In this document: positions 20,354-30,565 of the stretch, one piece after another | How positions within the stretch are numbered: the stretch's first letter is position 1 | Layout of the letters: the number at the start of each line of letters is the position of its first letter | NCBI GenBank assembly: GCA_036365455.1 | Contig: JAWQUS010000007.1 | Location: 22,274,001 to 22,338,000 of the forward strand | Direction of reading: 5' to 3' | DNA: 64,000 nucleotides | Origin: Macrosoma leucophasiata | Taxonomy: Eukaryota; Arthropoda; Insecta; Lepidoptera; Hedylidae | Notes under the pieces: generated by a model | The model's input: only the letters and a program-made list of their open reading frames with translations | The model's database searches: none | What the model was told of the DNA's origin: nothing | Program-made: the position numbers and the translations under genes

Positions 20354-21657
20354 CATTATTATTATTTATTTATACTGCAGGGAAAACCAATGACTCGTGA
20401 ACGCAAAATAACAAAAATATATAACTGTACTATCCTGTTCCACGAAGTAATAAATTCTACACTAAACAATTATATTAAATGTCAATTGATCAGTTCAAGG
20501 ATTTCAAGGAAACACTTCATCATTCGCATTTAATTTATCGAAATCTTGTCACAGCTTTGTTGAATAAACGATAAAATACCAATCCCGTCAAAACTCAGTA
20601 GATTCGTAATTATTTTACCTTAAAAAAGTGAGTCCAGTTGAGTTCAAACAAATACTTTAAAGGCTCTTATTAGAAAATTATTATATTTGGATCTTTTACC
20701 TTGTTACCTCTATATTTTCTTCTATCATTAAATATTACATCCACATAATTTAATTCAATGGACTAGAACCATATCACTTCAAAATTACTAACATTCAAGT
20801 TTCGAGCTTCGCGCTCAGGCTAATCGAACACAAGAAACATCTTATGTAACAAATCCAACATCCGATATAACAACTACTGTTTAAAATTAAAAATGCATTT
20901 CATTGATAGTGCTGGATACTAACCCATGATTACCAATATTTTAGACTAGCTTTTAGCCGCGTATCGTCCGCATGGAATTCGTTACTAAAATTAATATAAT
21001 TTTTCATACACATTTTAAATATTATGAGGGTTTTCTATTGAAAAATAAGTAGCCTCTATCCTTCTCAGAGCATAGAACTATCTCGTTCCAAGTTTCATTA
21101 AAATCGGTTCAGCCGTTTCGACGTGAAAGCGTAACATTGCCCGGCTTGGGCAGTCAAACACATATTTTCGCACTTATAATTTTATAGGTTAGGAAATGCT
21201 GTCAAATTTTCATAGGCAACCTAGTGAATATATTCTCTAGATTATAAATATGCGTAAAATTTAGGTTTGCAGCATATCTGGATGAACGAAATGATTCTGC
21301 AGTGGGATTTTAACTTATTACGAAACAAATCCAATATCCGATGTAACAACTGCTGTTTTAAGAATTTCAACTGCATTTCACCGATAGCGTTGGCTACCTA
21401 ACGAAGATATCTCGTCTATTTCCGTCCCAGTCAACCGTTCGCGCCGAACGGAGACAGATTGTTGGCGACCGGCGAACTTTCCGTATTTTATTTTTAAAAA
21501 AGACATTCTTTTCTCCACTCGCACCTTTTGTTTCAATGATGTCGGATAAAAAAAGAACGGTCGGTGCCAAGATATTGGACTAGACCGGCGTGATCACCAC
21601 GTGGTTCCGACAGATAAATAGTGTGACAGATATACATGCGGATATGTACATGTCTTT
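20354..21657. other. Unassigned DNA with decayed repeats
   Basis: 20946-21190 has the layout ACTAGCTTTTAGCCGCGT ... AAAATCGGTTCAGCCGTTTC ... TCGCACTTATAATTTTATAG, seen in decayed insect LINE/Helitron ends. 20850-20900 and 21325-21365 share AACAAATCCAACATCCGAT-like strings, so a local duplication is likely. No gene. Confidence 0.45.
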
Positions 21658-21911
21658 ACTGGTGGTAGAGCTCTAGTGACGGAGCTCGCGGGCGTAGGCA
21701 CCACCGCATTACCTACTTACTACTACTATACTTGCCGCTAAATGGTAGTGTTCAACACTATCGTGTTCCGGTCTGGTAATGTACGGCCCTGTTATTTCAG
21801 GCAGGACAGACAGGAGCGACAATGCATCTAAATCGAAATCTCTGGTTTCATTTAAAGGCATTACTTACCATCAAAGTTAACTGTATTTTTTCCACTTCAT
21901 GACATAAAAAA
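21658..21911 (+). repeat. Repeat A, full length but diverged
   Basis: The head ACTGGTGGTAGAGCTCTAGT is intact, the middle is rearranged (GGCAGGACAGACAGGAGCG), and the tail ends CACTTCATGACATAAAAAA. It is followed within 20 bases by the T-run of a non-LTR fragment in the opposite orientation. Confidence 0.8.
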
Positions 21912-21930
21912 CGAATATACAGAATATGCA

Positions 21931-22372
21931 TTTTTTTTTTGACTAAAGGTTGACAGACAAGCAAACGGGCCACCTACCTGATGGATAGTGGTCACCGTCG
22001 CCTATGAACATTTGCAACACCAGGTGAATAGCCAACTGAAGGACTCTTTTGACGCTATTTTTGAAGTCCAGAAGTTTTTGAAGTGGTGCCTCAGAGGGAA
22101 ATTCGTTCCACAATTTACACATTCTGGGCAGGAACGAACGCGAAAACCGCACCGTTGAGCACTGCCAGGTGTCCAGTCGGTGAGGGTGGAACTTCTCTCT
22201 TCGGCGGGGGGTACGGTGTAGGAAAAGAGACGGTAGCACCAGTTCAGCAGAGCACTCACCATTGTAGAGTCTGTACAACACGCAAAGACCCCCAATGTCT
22301 GCGCAGGCTCAGTTGTTCGAACCTGTCAGTAAGTCCTGGATCGTTAACAATGCGATCGGCACGTTTGTGTAG
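21931..22372 (-). pseudogene. 3' fragment of the CR1/Jockey-group element (broken reverse transcriptase)
   Basis: In minus sense it runs from CTACACAAACGTGCCGATCG to the shared 3' UTR and a poly(A) tail (T-run 21931-21940). It encodes the same C-terminal RT segment as 240-659 (GSLCVLYRLYNGECSAEL, then LPRTCKLWNELPSE in the intact copy). Here a short deletion after CSAEL removes several residues, and frame breaks split it into two overlapping frames. It is 5'-truncated and dead. Confidence 0.85.
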
Positions 22373-23677
22373 GTACTTGATTATGATGTATTGAAAAAAC
22401 ATTATTAACATGTATTTTGAACCTTAACGCTACAAACATATTATCAATCTTGTTTTTCTTTTAATTTTCACTAGCTACACCCATTAAATTGACAGATTTA
22501 TCACGCGTCTGTTCAATAAAGCGATTTCACAAATCAAGTCGGTGTTTCGGACATTTTTAGCCGGCTGCCAAGGGCTACAACGGGCTAGTATTGTAGGTAC
22601 GTGAGCTTATAAAAATAGATTAGTATCCTCAATCCTTCTTAAATGTATTTGACAACTTGTCTTTGTGGGGTCGTCAAATCTGTACTTCAAAAAAGAAAAA
22701 AAAAGCTAACGTAGTGCCGGTGAAAGTGAAAACTTGAATATCACCAGTTGTGCATTTTTTATCACCATCACCACCACCACCATGACAGTTGTCATCTGGT
22801 CTCCGATAAGTAGGCGGACCCAATTCTGGTCACGTATCCGTCTTATATATATGTCATATATAAGACATATAACACGTTACGATATATATATCGTAACGTG
22901 TTCTGACGCGAGTTTAACATTTTTACCCATTACTAAAAGTGCAAGGCGCCGCTAAAGGAGTTCACACTTCAAAAGATATAAACGCCGAATCAACCTAATA
23001 AATTAAATTCTCATGTCACAGTGTTTGTAACAATACTCCTCCGAAACGGCTGGACTGATCATTATGAAATTTTGTGTGTATATTTGGTAGGTATGAGAAT
23101 GGTTGTAATCTATTTTTTATATCCCTAAAAGGTGAAGCTAATTCTCCACAAATATATTTTTTCGATTGTTTGTACAGTTAATTTTTTATACCTCTATGGC
23201 GATACGAAGTTCATCGGGGCAACTAGTATGCTATAAGCTAGACTATTATTCAACAGTTTCAACTGAATACTAATGGAAAAAATTGGCAACAGTAGCGTAT
23301 TTGTTTTCGTTGATTTAGTAACCGGCAGCTGCTGAAATTATTATCTCATTGACACCTATGGATTATTAGTTGTCAATGTTGTGTTTTGTGTGTTTTCACA
23401 CGATTTTTCACGCTTTTTTCTCGCCTGTTGCCGGTCGTCCAGATTTATTGTTATTGCTCCTACCTGTGTAGTTTTTTTCAGTTTGATATATATGCTTCTT
23501 GTTTTCATTTTAAAATATTCAAATGTAATATATTGCAGACGTTAAACGGCAGGTAAATGTTCGGAAATATACGAGTACTAGGATGGACTTTTCAAAATGA
23601 GAGATTTATTAGTAGAGTTTTTGATTTATTGACAGAGGTACATTGATAGGGGTCAAGGGCTTCTAAATCTGTTATTG
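22373..23677. other. Unassigned DNA with palindromes and a decayed dispersed repeat
   Basis: 22985-23235 matches a widespread insect layout (AAATTCTCATGTCACAGTGT, CTCCTCCGAAACGGCTGGAC, ATACGAAGTTCATCGGGGCA, ACTAGT), possibly a Helitron end. Two palindromes sit at 22840-22902. No gene recognised. Confidence 0.45.
22840..22902. repeat. Two adjacent TA-cored palindromes
   Basis: 22871-22902 is a perfect 32-base palindrome (AACACGTTACGATATA and its mirror). 22840-22866 is an imperfect one (GTCTTATATA ... TATATAAGAC). Confidence 0.85.
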
Positions 23678-23912
23678 TTTTATGTCATAAAGTAGCAAAC
23701 AAGCATTCTAGTAAACGTTGATGAGACGTGGCTACTGTAGCATATGAATATCTATATAAAAATCAAAGGTTTCAGTGATAGATGTGTTACGATTCCTAAG
23801 GTCTAAGCCGCCGTCTAATGCCTTATGTCTGAAATTATGGAGCCGTACGTACCTGACCGGAACACGATAGCGCTATCATTTAACGAAAAGTAGATTAGAT
23901 TAGGTAAGGCGA
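23678..23912 (-). repeat. Repeat A, old diverged copy
   Basis: It is recognisable by TTTATGTCATAAAGTAGCAA at its 3' end (minus sense) and CCTGACCGGAACACGATAGC near the head. Many substitutions and gaps are present. A 5S SINE head abuts it at once. Confidence 0.65.
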
Positions 23913-24085
23913 TGCGCGCATGGCCCCGCGGTCGGTGTAGATCGGAAGCGATCTACTCGGTTAAGCGATACGGCCGCGGTCGGGTGTGTCATGGGTGACC
24001 GCTAGTGGCAAATTAAAATGCGCGTTTCCGTTCTTCGGAGGACTCGTTAAGCCATCGAGGGGCCTTATGGGCCTTATTATCATTT
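23913..24085 (+). repeat. 5S rRNA-derived SINE, family F (5' half)
   Basis: It starts GCGCGCATGGCCCCGCGGTC and carries the 5S-like core (CTCGGTTAAGCGATACGGCC, TGTCATGGGTGACCGCTAGT). It ends at GGGGCCTTATGGGCC-like sequence followed by a TTATTATCATTTT tail. Compared with the full copies, the 3' ~180 bp is deleted. Core substitutions (GCGATACGG for GCACTACGG) suggest an older insertion. Confidence 0.75.
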
Positions 24086-24566
24086 TTTTAACATCATGAT
24101 GATTCTAAAATCACAAAAGGATAATTGGCTGCCAGCATTATTATTATGTTTATTAATTAAATCACCGCTTGTTAATTATTACGATCGCATGTAAACTAAT
24201 AAATTATTTTAAATCTAAATATTTATATCAATAATACCGATAGGTAGCAGTAATAATTTACTTGCGCTACTTTACTAAAATGGTTTGTTTATCCGTTCAG
24301 TTTGTGATTATTTTTCTAAGCCACCTCATACTTGTTTGTTTATATTTATCTCGCAGCCAACATATCGCGTGTTTAGCTTTTGACCACGTCCAAACTGGAT
24401 GTATTACCGGTTTTTCTAGAAAACGTATGAATGTTTTTTTACGCTTGTGTTTATGTTTATAAATTATGCGGTATATACTGAATGCGAAGTATTTTTTGGT
24501 GTTTATATAAGGTCCTAAACTTTTAGAAAAATTGGAGAGTTATAGGGCATTGTGAGAAAAAAACAG
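24086..24566. other. Unassigned AT-rich DNA
   Basis: A 66-codon frame at 24262-24462 is cysteine/leucine-rich with no recognisable domain and is judged chance. Nothing else was recognised. Confidence 0.45.
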
Positions 24567-24606
24567 TGGTAGAGTTCCAAAGGAGCTTGAGGGCTTAAGC
24601 ACCACC
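24567..24606 (+). repeat. Repeat A head, split by a MITE
   Basis: GTGGTAGAGTTCCAAAGGAG to AAGCACCACC is the head of a repeat A copy whose remainder continues at 25265. The last nine bases, AGCACCACC, are repeated with two changes after the inserted family C element. Confidence 0.75.
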
Positions 24607-24859
24607 CATAGAGCAACACGGCCGCGGCGGACCGGAGCGGAGTAGCAATATGCAGGCTTTCCCCTCTGTCAAAGTACGAGACCAATTGGTCCTATACATG
24701 TCGTCCAGATATTTAAATGTGTGCGTGAAATTGTTGATTTATTTTGTTAAAATCAAGGTGTGAGTTTCGTTGTAATAGACGATTTTTGTAGTGTGAGTGT
24801 ATGTCACACGTATTTCGCTTCGCAAAAAATGACAGACTGTTTTGCATCGGTATTATAAA

Positions 24860-25149
24860 AATAGATAAAAATAGCCTTTATTCTACTATAATTGTTGTGC
24901 TTAGGATTATTGGAAGTATATAGGTATTATTGACATGTTTGAATTCAGTTAATGATTTTACTAATAATAAAAAAAATCCTACTCATTGCGTCATATTATT
25001 AAAAACATACATATATTTTTACATTTCATTTAGTACTGTTTTTTTTACAATAATATCATTATACTTATTTAATTTTACTAAATTTGTTTTATTTTATATA
25101 CATAATCAATCGAAATAAAATACTTAAAATTACATTAATAACTAATAAT
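24860..25149. other. AT-rich insertion inside the family C MITE
   Basis: It is bounded by near-duplicate CATCGGTATTATAA and CATCGGTAATATAA, which look like a 14-bp target duplication. It starts AATAGATAAAAATAGCCTTT, similar to the antisense 3' end of insect LINEs, and has no coding capacity. Origin unknown. Confidence 0.5.
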
Positions 25150-25185
25150 CATCGGTAATATAATATACGCTATTGTTATTCCCCT

Positions 25186-25256
25186 CCGGTACGCCGCGAC
25201 CGGTACGCCGCGACCAGTACGCCGCGACCGGTACGCCGCGACCGGTACGCCGAGTT
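25186..25256. repeat. 14-bp minisatellite in a MITE terminal repeat
   Basis: About five copies of GGTACGCCGCGACC stand where other C copies have a single CGGCCCGCCGCGG box. It is thus a local expansion within the terminal inverted repeat. Confidence 0.85.
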
Positions 25257-25264
25257 GCTCTATG

Positions 25265-25508
25265 GGCACCACTGCATTACCTAGTCTATCTGCCGCCAAA
25301 AGGTAGTGTTCAGAACTTTCGTATTCCAGATAGATGGTAATGTATGGCCCCGTAATAAGTATCACAGAGAATAACAACTAAGATCTCAGGGGTGGCAACG
25401 CCTCTGCAGTTTGACCTCTGGTTTCTGTGTAGATGATGTGATGCAGTCATCACTTAACATCTATCTGAACTATATGCTTGTTTGTCACCATTGCTCCATA
25501 AAATTAAA
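25265..25508 (+). repeat. Repeat A, subfamily A', remainder of split copy
   Basis: It continues from GGCACCACTGCATTACC to CACCATTGCTCCATAAAATT. It has the A' variant middle (GGCCCCGTAATAAGTATCAC, ATCTCAGGGGTGGCAACGC). Confidence 0.75.
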
Positions 25509-25585
25509 ACTCGTCCATCTGTCTGTCCGTCTCTCATAGACGATTTTTTAAATAAAAAATAAATAAGTTATAAAAATATGCTTAT

Positions 25586-25858
25586 ACTGGTGGTAGAGCT
25601 CCAGTGACGGAGCTCGCGGGCGTAGGCACCACCGCATTACCTTATATACTTGCCGCTAAATGGTAGTGTTGAGCACTATCGTGTTCCGGTCAGGTGACAA
25701 TGTACGGCCCTGTAATTTGCGGCACAGAGGCATAACACCTTAGGCCTCAGGAGTGGTAACGCATCTGCATTTTGACCTTGATCTTTATGTGGGTGTCAAT
25801 AGGCTGCAGTCATCACTTAACATGAACGTTAAATGTTTGCCATTTCCATTACATTCAT
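25586..25858 (+). repeat. Repeat A, full length
   Basis: It opens ACTGGTGGTAGAGCTCCAG with little divergence. The last bases (ATGAACGTTAAATGTTTGCC) carry a small deletion before CATTTCCATTACATTCATAA. Confidence 0.88.
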
Positions 25859-26248
25859 AACTTCCTCTTTTTTTCGAAGTCGGGTAAAAAAACCATATGT
25901 TACTGCAGGAAAACAATCATTAAAATTTTAGCCAGTCATTCTGGCATTTTTGGCATTATTTCAGACTAGCACGGTGAAATGTTACCTACATTACTTACTT
26001 AAATAAAAAGTATCCTATGTCTTACAGCTATATAATTATCATTATACTCTACCTATATAGGTACATACAAAATTTCATCAAAATTCATCCAGCCACCTTG
26101 GACTGATTGAGCAACAAACAAACAAACATCCAAAACTTAAAATTTTAAAATTCAAATCATTTATTTCAAATTGGTCTACAAGGACACTTTTGCATTGTCG
26201 GGTTATAAGCTACCTAGAGAGAATGACTTTTAATAATAATCCAATAGG

Positions 26249-26292
<44 letters not shown>

Positions 26293-26913
26293 CATATATA
26301 ATATAAATACCAATTTAATAATAATATTTAACAGATATGGAAATCATCAAATTATTCAATTCCTTCATAGAAGAAAAAGAAAAATCTGTTCGTCATAATC
26401 ATAGTCATTCACTTAGCAGAGTTCCAAGTGCAGGCACTACTGAGAAGAACTCCGCTACCCAACAAACTCAGCGTGTTGCTCTTTTGTCAAAACCTTAGAT
26501 TTTATACAAATATTATTAAATAGAATTGAAATCGAATAAGGATAATGTGAACGTCCATGGCATATAAATATTTGCATATAAACACATACGCAACAACAGC
26601 TTGATATCGTGATAGAAAATAACACCCGCAAATCATAACAGACCAGTCCCCACAATCAGCGCCCGTTCACGAGTATGACGCATGTGGCAGCCATTGCTCT
26701 CCTCGACCATTTTGAAGAAAAGTGAGCAACCCGTCACACGACGTCGCCGAAGGCAAATACATTAAGGTGAACATTATTGTTATGATTACTAGTGCATAGA
26801 TAGGATTATAGATGAAAATATCTTATTTTTCGACCGTCGTATTTTATGGTAATTTGCATATATTTAGCATCAATATTAGGTATATTGACGCCAAATATAT
26901 AAATCAATAAAAT
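25859..26913. other. Unassigned AT-rich DNA with TA microsatellite
   Basis: A (TA)n tract of about 20 units lies at 26250-26292. 26030-26130 (AAAATTTCATCAAAATTCAT, TTGAGCAACAAACAAACAAA) resembles decayed LINE 3' sequence. No gene recognised. Confidence 0.5.
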
Positions 26914-27114
26914 CAATAAAATACGCTTACACTCACAGCCCCACAGTAGGTATAAACCTGTGTCGTGGGTGCCGTTACAACGCACACAAACACCCAGACC
27001 CGAAACAAATATCTGTAGGCCATACAAATATTTGTTCCGGTGCGGGGATCGAACCCGCGACCCTTCGAATCAAACGGTGGTTTCGCACCGCTGGACTAAC
27101 CGGGTCGTATATAC
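26914..27114 (-). repeat. tRNA-derived SINE, family E
   Basis: In minus sense the head reads ACGACCCGGTTAGTCCAGCG (A-box TTAGTCCAGCGG), then GGGTCGCGGGTTCGATCCCC (B-box GGTTCGATCCC), then GCACCGG. The body is CAAATATTTGTATGGCCTAC and ends GGCTGTGAGTGTAAGCGTAT. Copies recur at 46629 and in part at 47600. The head is a tRNA pseudogene supplying a polymerase III promoter. The long linker between boxes shows it is not a functional tRNA. Confidence 0.82.
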
Positions 27115-27124
27115 CTACTCCTAT

Positions 27125-27417
27125 CATAGAGCAATACGGAGGAGAGTAGCCATAGCGTTTATTACCGATGCAAAACAGTCTGTCATTTTTGCGGGGGGAA
27201 ATACGTGTGACACACACGCACACACTACAAAAAACGTCTATTACTACGAAACACACACCTTGACTTTAACAAAGTACATAGACAATTTCACGCATACAGT
27301 TAAACATCTAGGCGACAGGCGTAGGATCATTTGGGCTTGTACTTTGACGGAGGGGAAAGCCTGCAAATGGCTACTCCCCTCCGGCCCGCCGCGGTCGGTG
27401 TCCCGTGTTGCTCTATG
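27125..27417 (-). mobile_element. Family C MITE, complete, with 9-bp target duplication
   Basis: It is 293 bp with CATAGAGCAATACGG on the left and CCGTGTTGCTCTATG on the right. TACTCCTAT (27116-27124) and TACTCCTGT (27418-27426) flank it, a 9-bp target duplication with one change. The left TIR has lost the CCACCGGCCG box that the right one keeps. Nine-base duplications with long TIRs point to the Mutator-like superfamily. It has no coding capacity. Confidence 0.85.
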
Positions 27418-27426
27418 TACTCCTGT

Positions 27427-28129
27427 ATACAGTAGGTATATCTAACATTCTTCGTCATTCTTCGTGTGTATTGCATATTGAAGGTGCCCAATTTAACCAC
27501 CTTCAAATACAAAAATATGCATACGTAATCCTTTATGAAGCAATTAGATGCTGTGGAAATAACAAGTTTTTGTTGTGCTCACAGACGGATACATAAAAAC
27601 TGTTTTTTTGTACGTTTGCGTCTGCTACTGGATTTTAGGTAGTTACGTTCAAATATTCATTAAGATTATTAACTTCAAGGATGACCTCTGTACGTATAGT
27701 TATTCTAATTATAAAGTAATATTATGAAATCATGATTGATGCATTTGATATTTTGTTTAGACCTTAATTTGAGCTTTAGAGATATGCGTTTCTCTGGACA
27801 CAAACATAGGATGTAAAATATAAAAATTAATTGAGATTTATTCAAAAGAAAACTATACCTTCAACCAAGTAGCATATTTAAAAAAAACGAATAAACCTTA
27901 AATTAATTTAAAGGTAGAGTTTAAAAGATCAGGAATGCACGTACCACGTTCTCAAGCACTATGAACGAAGAAGATCCTGTCTTTAAGCCGAGCTTCAAAA
28001 TATCCCATTAAGCCAGCTTTTACCTTCGTAAGCATGCCTATAATTTCCGTTCCAGTGAGAATTTTGGCTCAAGCGCTCTATATGTTTCCTTGCTCTTCTC
28101 TAGAAAACTAACTTTAACCTAGCATTTAA
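27427..28129. other. Unassigned AT-rich DNA
   Basis: No frame of note, no RNA gene, no recognised repeat. Confidence 0.5.
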
Positions 28130-28384
28130 CTTATTTTTTTTTATGTAATGGAAGTGGCAAACAAGCATGCAGTTCACAGTGATGTTAAGTGATGGCTGCA
28201 GCTTAGAGACACCCACAAAAAGACCAAGGTCAAAATGCAGATGCGTTACCACTCTTGAGGCTTAAGGTGTTATGCCTCTGGGCCGGAAATTACGGGGCCG
28301 TACATCACCACCTGACCGGAACACGATAGTGCTGAACACTGCCATTTAGCGGTATTAGGTAATGCGATGGTGCCTACGCCGTCC
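28130..28384 (-). repeat. Repeat A, head truncated by a Penelope-like fragment
   Basis: It runs from a T-run (28131-28140) to GTGCCTACGCCGTCCT. The outer head is replaced at 28385 by the 3' end of a Penelope-like element. Confidence 0.85.
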
Positions 28385-28493
28385 TAACTGAAAAGCGACG
28401 TATACGTCGAATTGGTCTTTAAAAAAATGTTTTAATTTATTTATATACGAAATAAATCCGTTAAAAAGTTTTATTTCAATGAGTGTAGCTTGC
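28385..28493 (+). mobile_element. 3'-end fragment of a Penelope-like element
   Basis: ACTGAAAAGCGACG..CGTCG, AAATAAATCCGTTAAAAAG and TTTTATTTCAATGAGTGTAG then CTTGCGAAAACATA match the 3' terminal region of the element at 56109-59292. This confirms that TCGCGAAAAC...ACATA is the true 3' end of that family and that the short terminal segment missing from its inverted arm is normally present. Confidence 0.75.
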
Positions 28494-28734
28494 GAAAACA
28501 TACTTCTCAATTCTACGGAACCCTGTGTACTGCCGATTCGTACTTTGCCGTATTTATCTGTAGAGAACAACTGCATCATTATACACGTACTCAAAGTTTG
28601 CACATAGTAATTCTCATATCATTAATAGCATCACGTTTCCTATTACGTTCAAAAAAATAACCTCTTGATTTTGAGATATCAGCATCCGATGACAGCTGAC
28701 GCGGCCTTGCCCAGTTACAGAAACATGTTTGCGA

Positions 28735-29164
28735 CATAGAGCAACACGGGCCACCGGCCGCGACGGGCCCGAAGGGAGTAGCCATATGCAGGCTTTCCCT
28801 CTTTCAAAATACAGCACAACTGTGCCTGTGCCTGTCGCCTAGATGTTTAAATGTGTGCGTGAATTGTTTAGGTATTTTGTTAAAGTTAAGGTGTGAGTTT
28901 CGTAATAATAGACGATTTTTGGACTGTGTGTATAAACTGTTTTGCATCGGTAATAAAGATTGTGGCGATTCCCCTCCAATCCGCCGCGAACGGTGGGCCT
29001 AGTTGCTTTATGTCTTTAACTTAAAGAAATTTGTTAAAGTTAACAAAAATTTTGGTGCAACCGAATCTTAAAGCAGGGAATCATCAGACTGTTTTGCATC
29101 GCTAGTAAAGGCTATGGCGACTCCTCTCCGGCCCGCCGTGGACGGTGGTCCGTGTAGCTCTATG
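28735..29164 (+). mobile_element. Family C MITE with duplicated right end, perfect 9-bp target duplication
   Basis: TGTTTGCGA occurs immediately before CATAGAGC (28726-28734) and immediately after GCTCTATG (29165-29173), a perfect 9-bp target duplication. Inside there are two right ends: one at ~29011 (GTTGCTTTATG) and the outer one at 29164. They are separated by ~75 bp of other sequence and a repeat of CAGACTGTTTTGCATCG. Because the duplication brackets the whole, the doubled-end structure probably moved as a unit or arose in place after insertion. Confidence 0.85.
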
Positions 29165-29420
29165 TGTTTGCGACTGTGTAATTGCTAATATGCCTATTTG
29201 TTTTCATTGTATTCTTGTTCGCGGTTACACGCCAATCGATTATCGTCTAATTTTTCACACATCAAATTGTTAGTGATAGTTGGGAATGGATACGTGTTTG
29301 TGTCGGTTTCTGTAGTTTTGCGTGTCAGTGAAGAAGATTTACTTCATGGCAAGGAAATTTTAATTTGTTACGATGGATCTAATCATAAGTTGAGATTCAG
29401 CACTTTCATATGTAAAATGT

Positions 29421-29595
29421 GTTTTTTTTTTATGTATTGGAGGTGGCAATCAAGCATGCAGTTCACATTGATGTTAAGTGATGACTGCAGTCTAAAGACA
29501 CCCACACAAAGACCAGAGGTCAAAATGCAAATGCATTTCCACTTCTCAGGTCTAAGGTGTTATGCCTCTGTGCCGGAAATTACAGGGCCGTAAAT
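29421..29595 (-). repeat. Repeat A, left arm of an inverted pair
   Basis: It runs from a T-run through GTGGCAATCAAGCATGCAG to GAAATTACAGGGCCGTAAAT, which is only the 3' ~165 bp in element sense. The mirror copy begins six bases later. Confidence 0.88.
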
Positions 29596-29600
29596 ATCTT

Positions 29601-29760
29601 GTAATAACTATACACAGACACATATCAAATAAGGTCTCAGGGGTGGCAACGCATTTGCATTTTGACCTCTGGTCTTTGTGTGGGTGTCTTTAGACTGCAG
29701 TCATCACTTAACATCAATGTGAACTACATACTTGTTTGCCACTTTCATGACATAAAAAAA
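29601..29760 (+). repeat. Repeat A (A' subfamily), right arm of an inverted pair
   Basis: CTTGTAATAACTATACACAG and GGTCTCAGGGGTGGCAACGC identify the A' variant. It ends CACTTTCATGACATA with an A-tail. Head-to-head with the left arm, it makes a ~340-bp foldback. Confidence 0.85.
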
Positions 29761-30565
29761 ACTTCTTACTGGGTTATACTTGATTATAAGTCCATGTAGT
29801 TCACTACATCCTGAAAGATCAATTCTTTAGTCATACGGCAATACACAGGTGTAAATAAAAACCATGGAATTTCGCAATTACTGTGAAGTACACTTATACA
29901 CCTTGAAGACAACTTAAGGTCTTCATGCTGATGCGGTGTCGCTATTTAGGGCAAGGTTATTTTGTAGTTGAAATTATGGGGCCGAATATACTTCCTGATC
30001 TAAAATATAATACCACGTAAGTAATATTCTGAAGGCAATAAAAAGTGTCATTAGGCTGTAATACCGAAAACTGACTTTGCTAGCGAAACTCAAATAGATA
30101 CTACGTGCCTGTGATTATAGGAATTTGCGTGTCTTGCAAACCACCAACAAAACAAAAATTCACAAAGAAAAGTGATGTCTGTTTCCCAAACTCATAGCTA
30201 TCAATAAATAGCGGCAGTCAAAGATATATAAAAAAAAATAGTAAGATATTGTAACGGCGACCCAGTTTATAAATATCCAGCTAAAAACCAGCTGTGGGTA
30301 CAGCTGTTCGATCCGATTTGCGGACAGGAAGGCAAATGTTTCATGTTGACTTTAGCTCTCGCAAGTGACAAGGACCGATGTTAATAAATTAGGTTTGCAT
30401 TTGTGTTGCGAAACAAATGTGTTTTGTTTAATTGTTACTTAGTTAGTGGCGATGGATGACCGAGGAACTTTCAATGATATACGACCTGGCGCTTGGCAGG
30501 CAGAAAAGATACGTCGTTTTTTGTTTATTTGGATTTTCAACCCATTAATTATCATCTTCAATGAC
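29761..30565. other. Unassigned AT-rich DNA
   Basis: 29830-30030 has faint repeat A similarity (GTCTTCATGCTGATGCGGTG, GAAATTATGGGGCCG) and may be a very old copy. No gene. Confidence 0.45.

Larger units (their letters stand above)
24607..25264 (+). mobile_element. Family C MITE nested in repeat A, itself carrying an insertion
   Basis: The left TIR CATAGAGCAACACGG is at 24607 and the right end GTTGCTCTATG ends at 25264. AGCACCACC (24598-24606) and GGCACCACT (25265-25273) flank it as a 9-bp target duplication with two changes. The body matches other C copies up to GCATCGGTATTATAAA (~24858). A ~290-bp AT-rich insert then follows, after which CATCGGTAATATAAT resumes the element at ~25150. The right TIR has become a 14-bp minisatellite. 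Three events are therefore nested here. Confidence 0.8.

Noticed and set aside
22985..23235. A confirmed Helitron
   Set aside because: The layout and CTAGT-like end are suggestive, but no 5' TC terminus or 3' hairpin-CTRR could be placed with confidence.
27040..27114. A tRNA gene on the minus strand
   Set aside because: A- and B-boxes are present, but the spacing is too long and the acceptor arm does not pair. The same head recurs with a shared body at 46629, so it is a SINE.
26960..27445. 161-codon open frame as a gene
   Set aside because: It runs entirely through SINE E and the family C MITE.
29198..29593. 131-codon open frame as a gene
   Set aside because: Its second half is antisense repeat A, and the first half has no recognisable domain.
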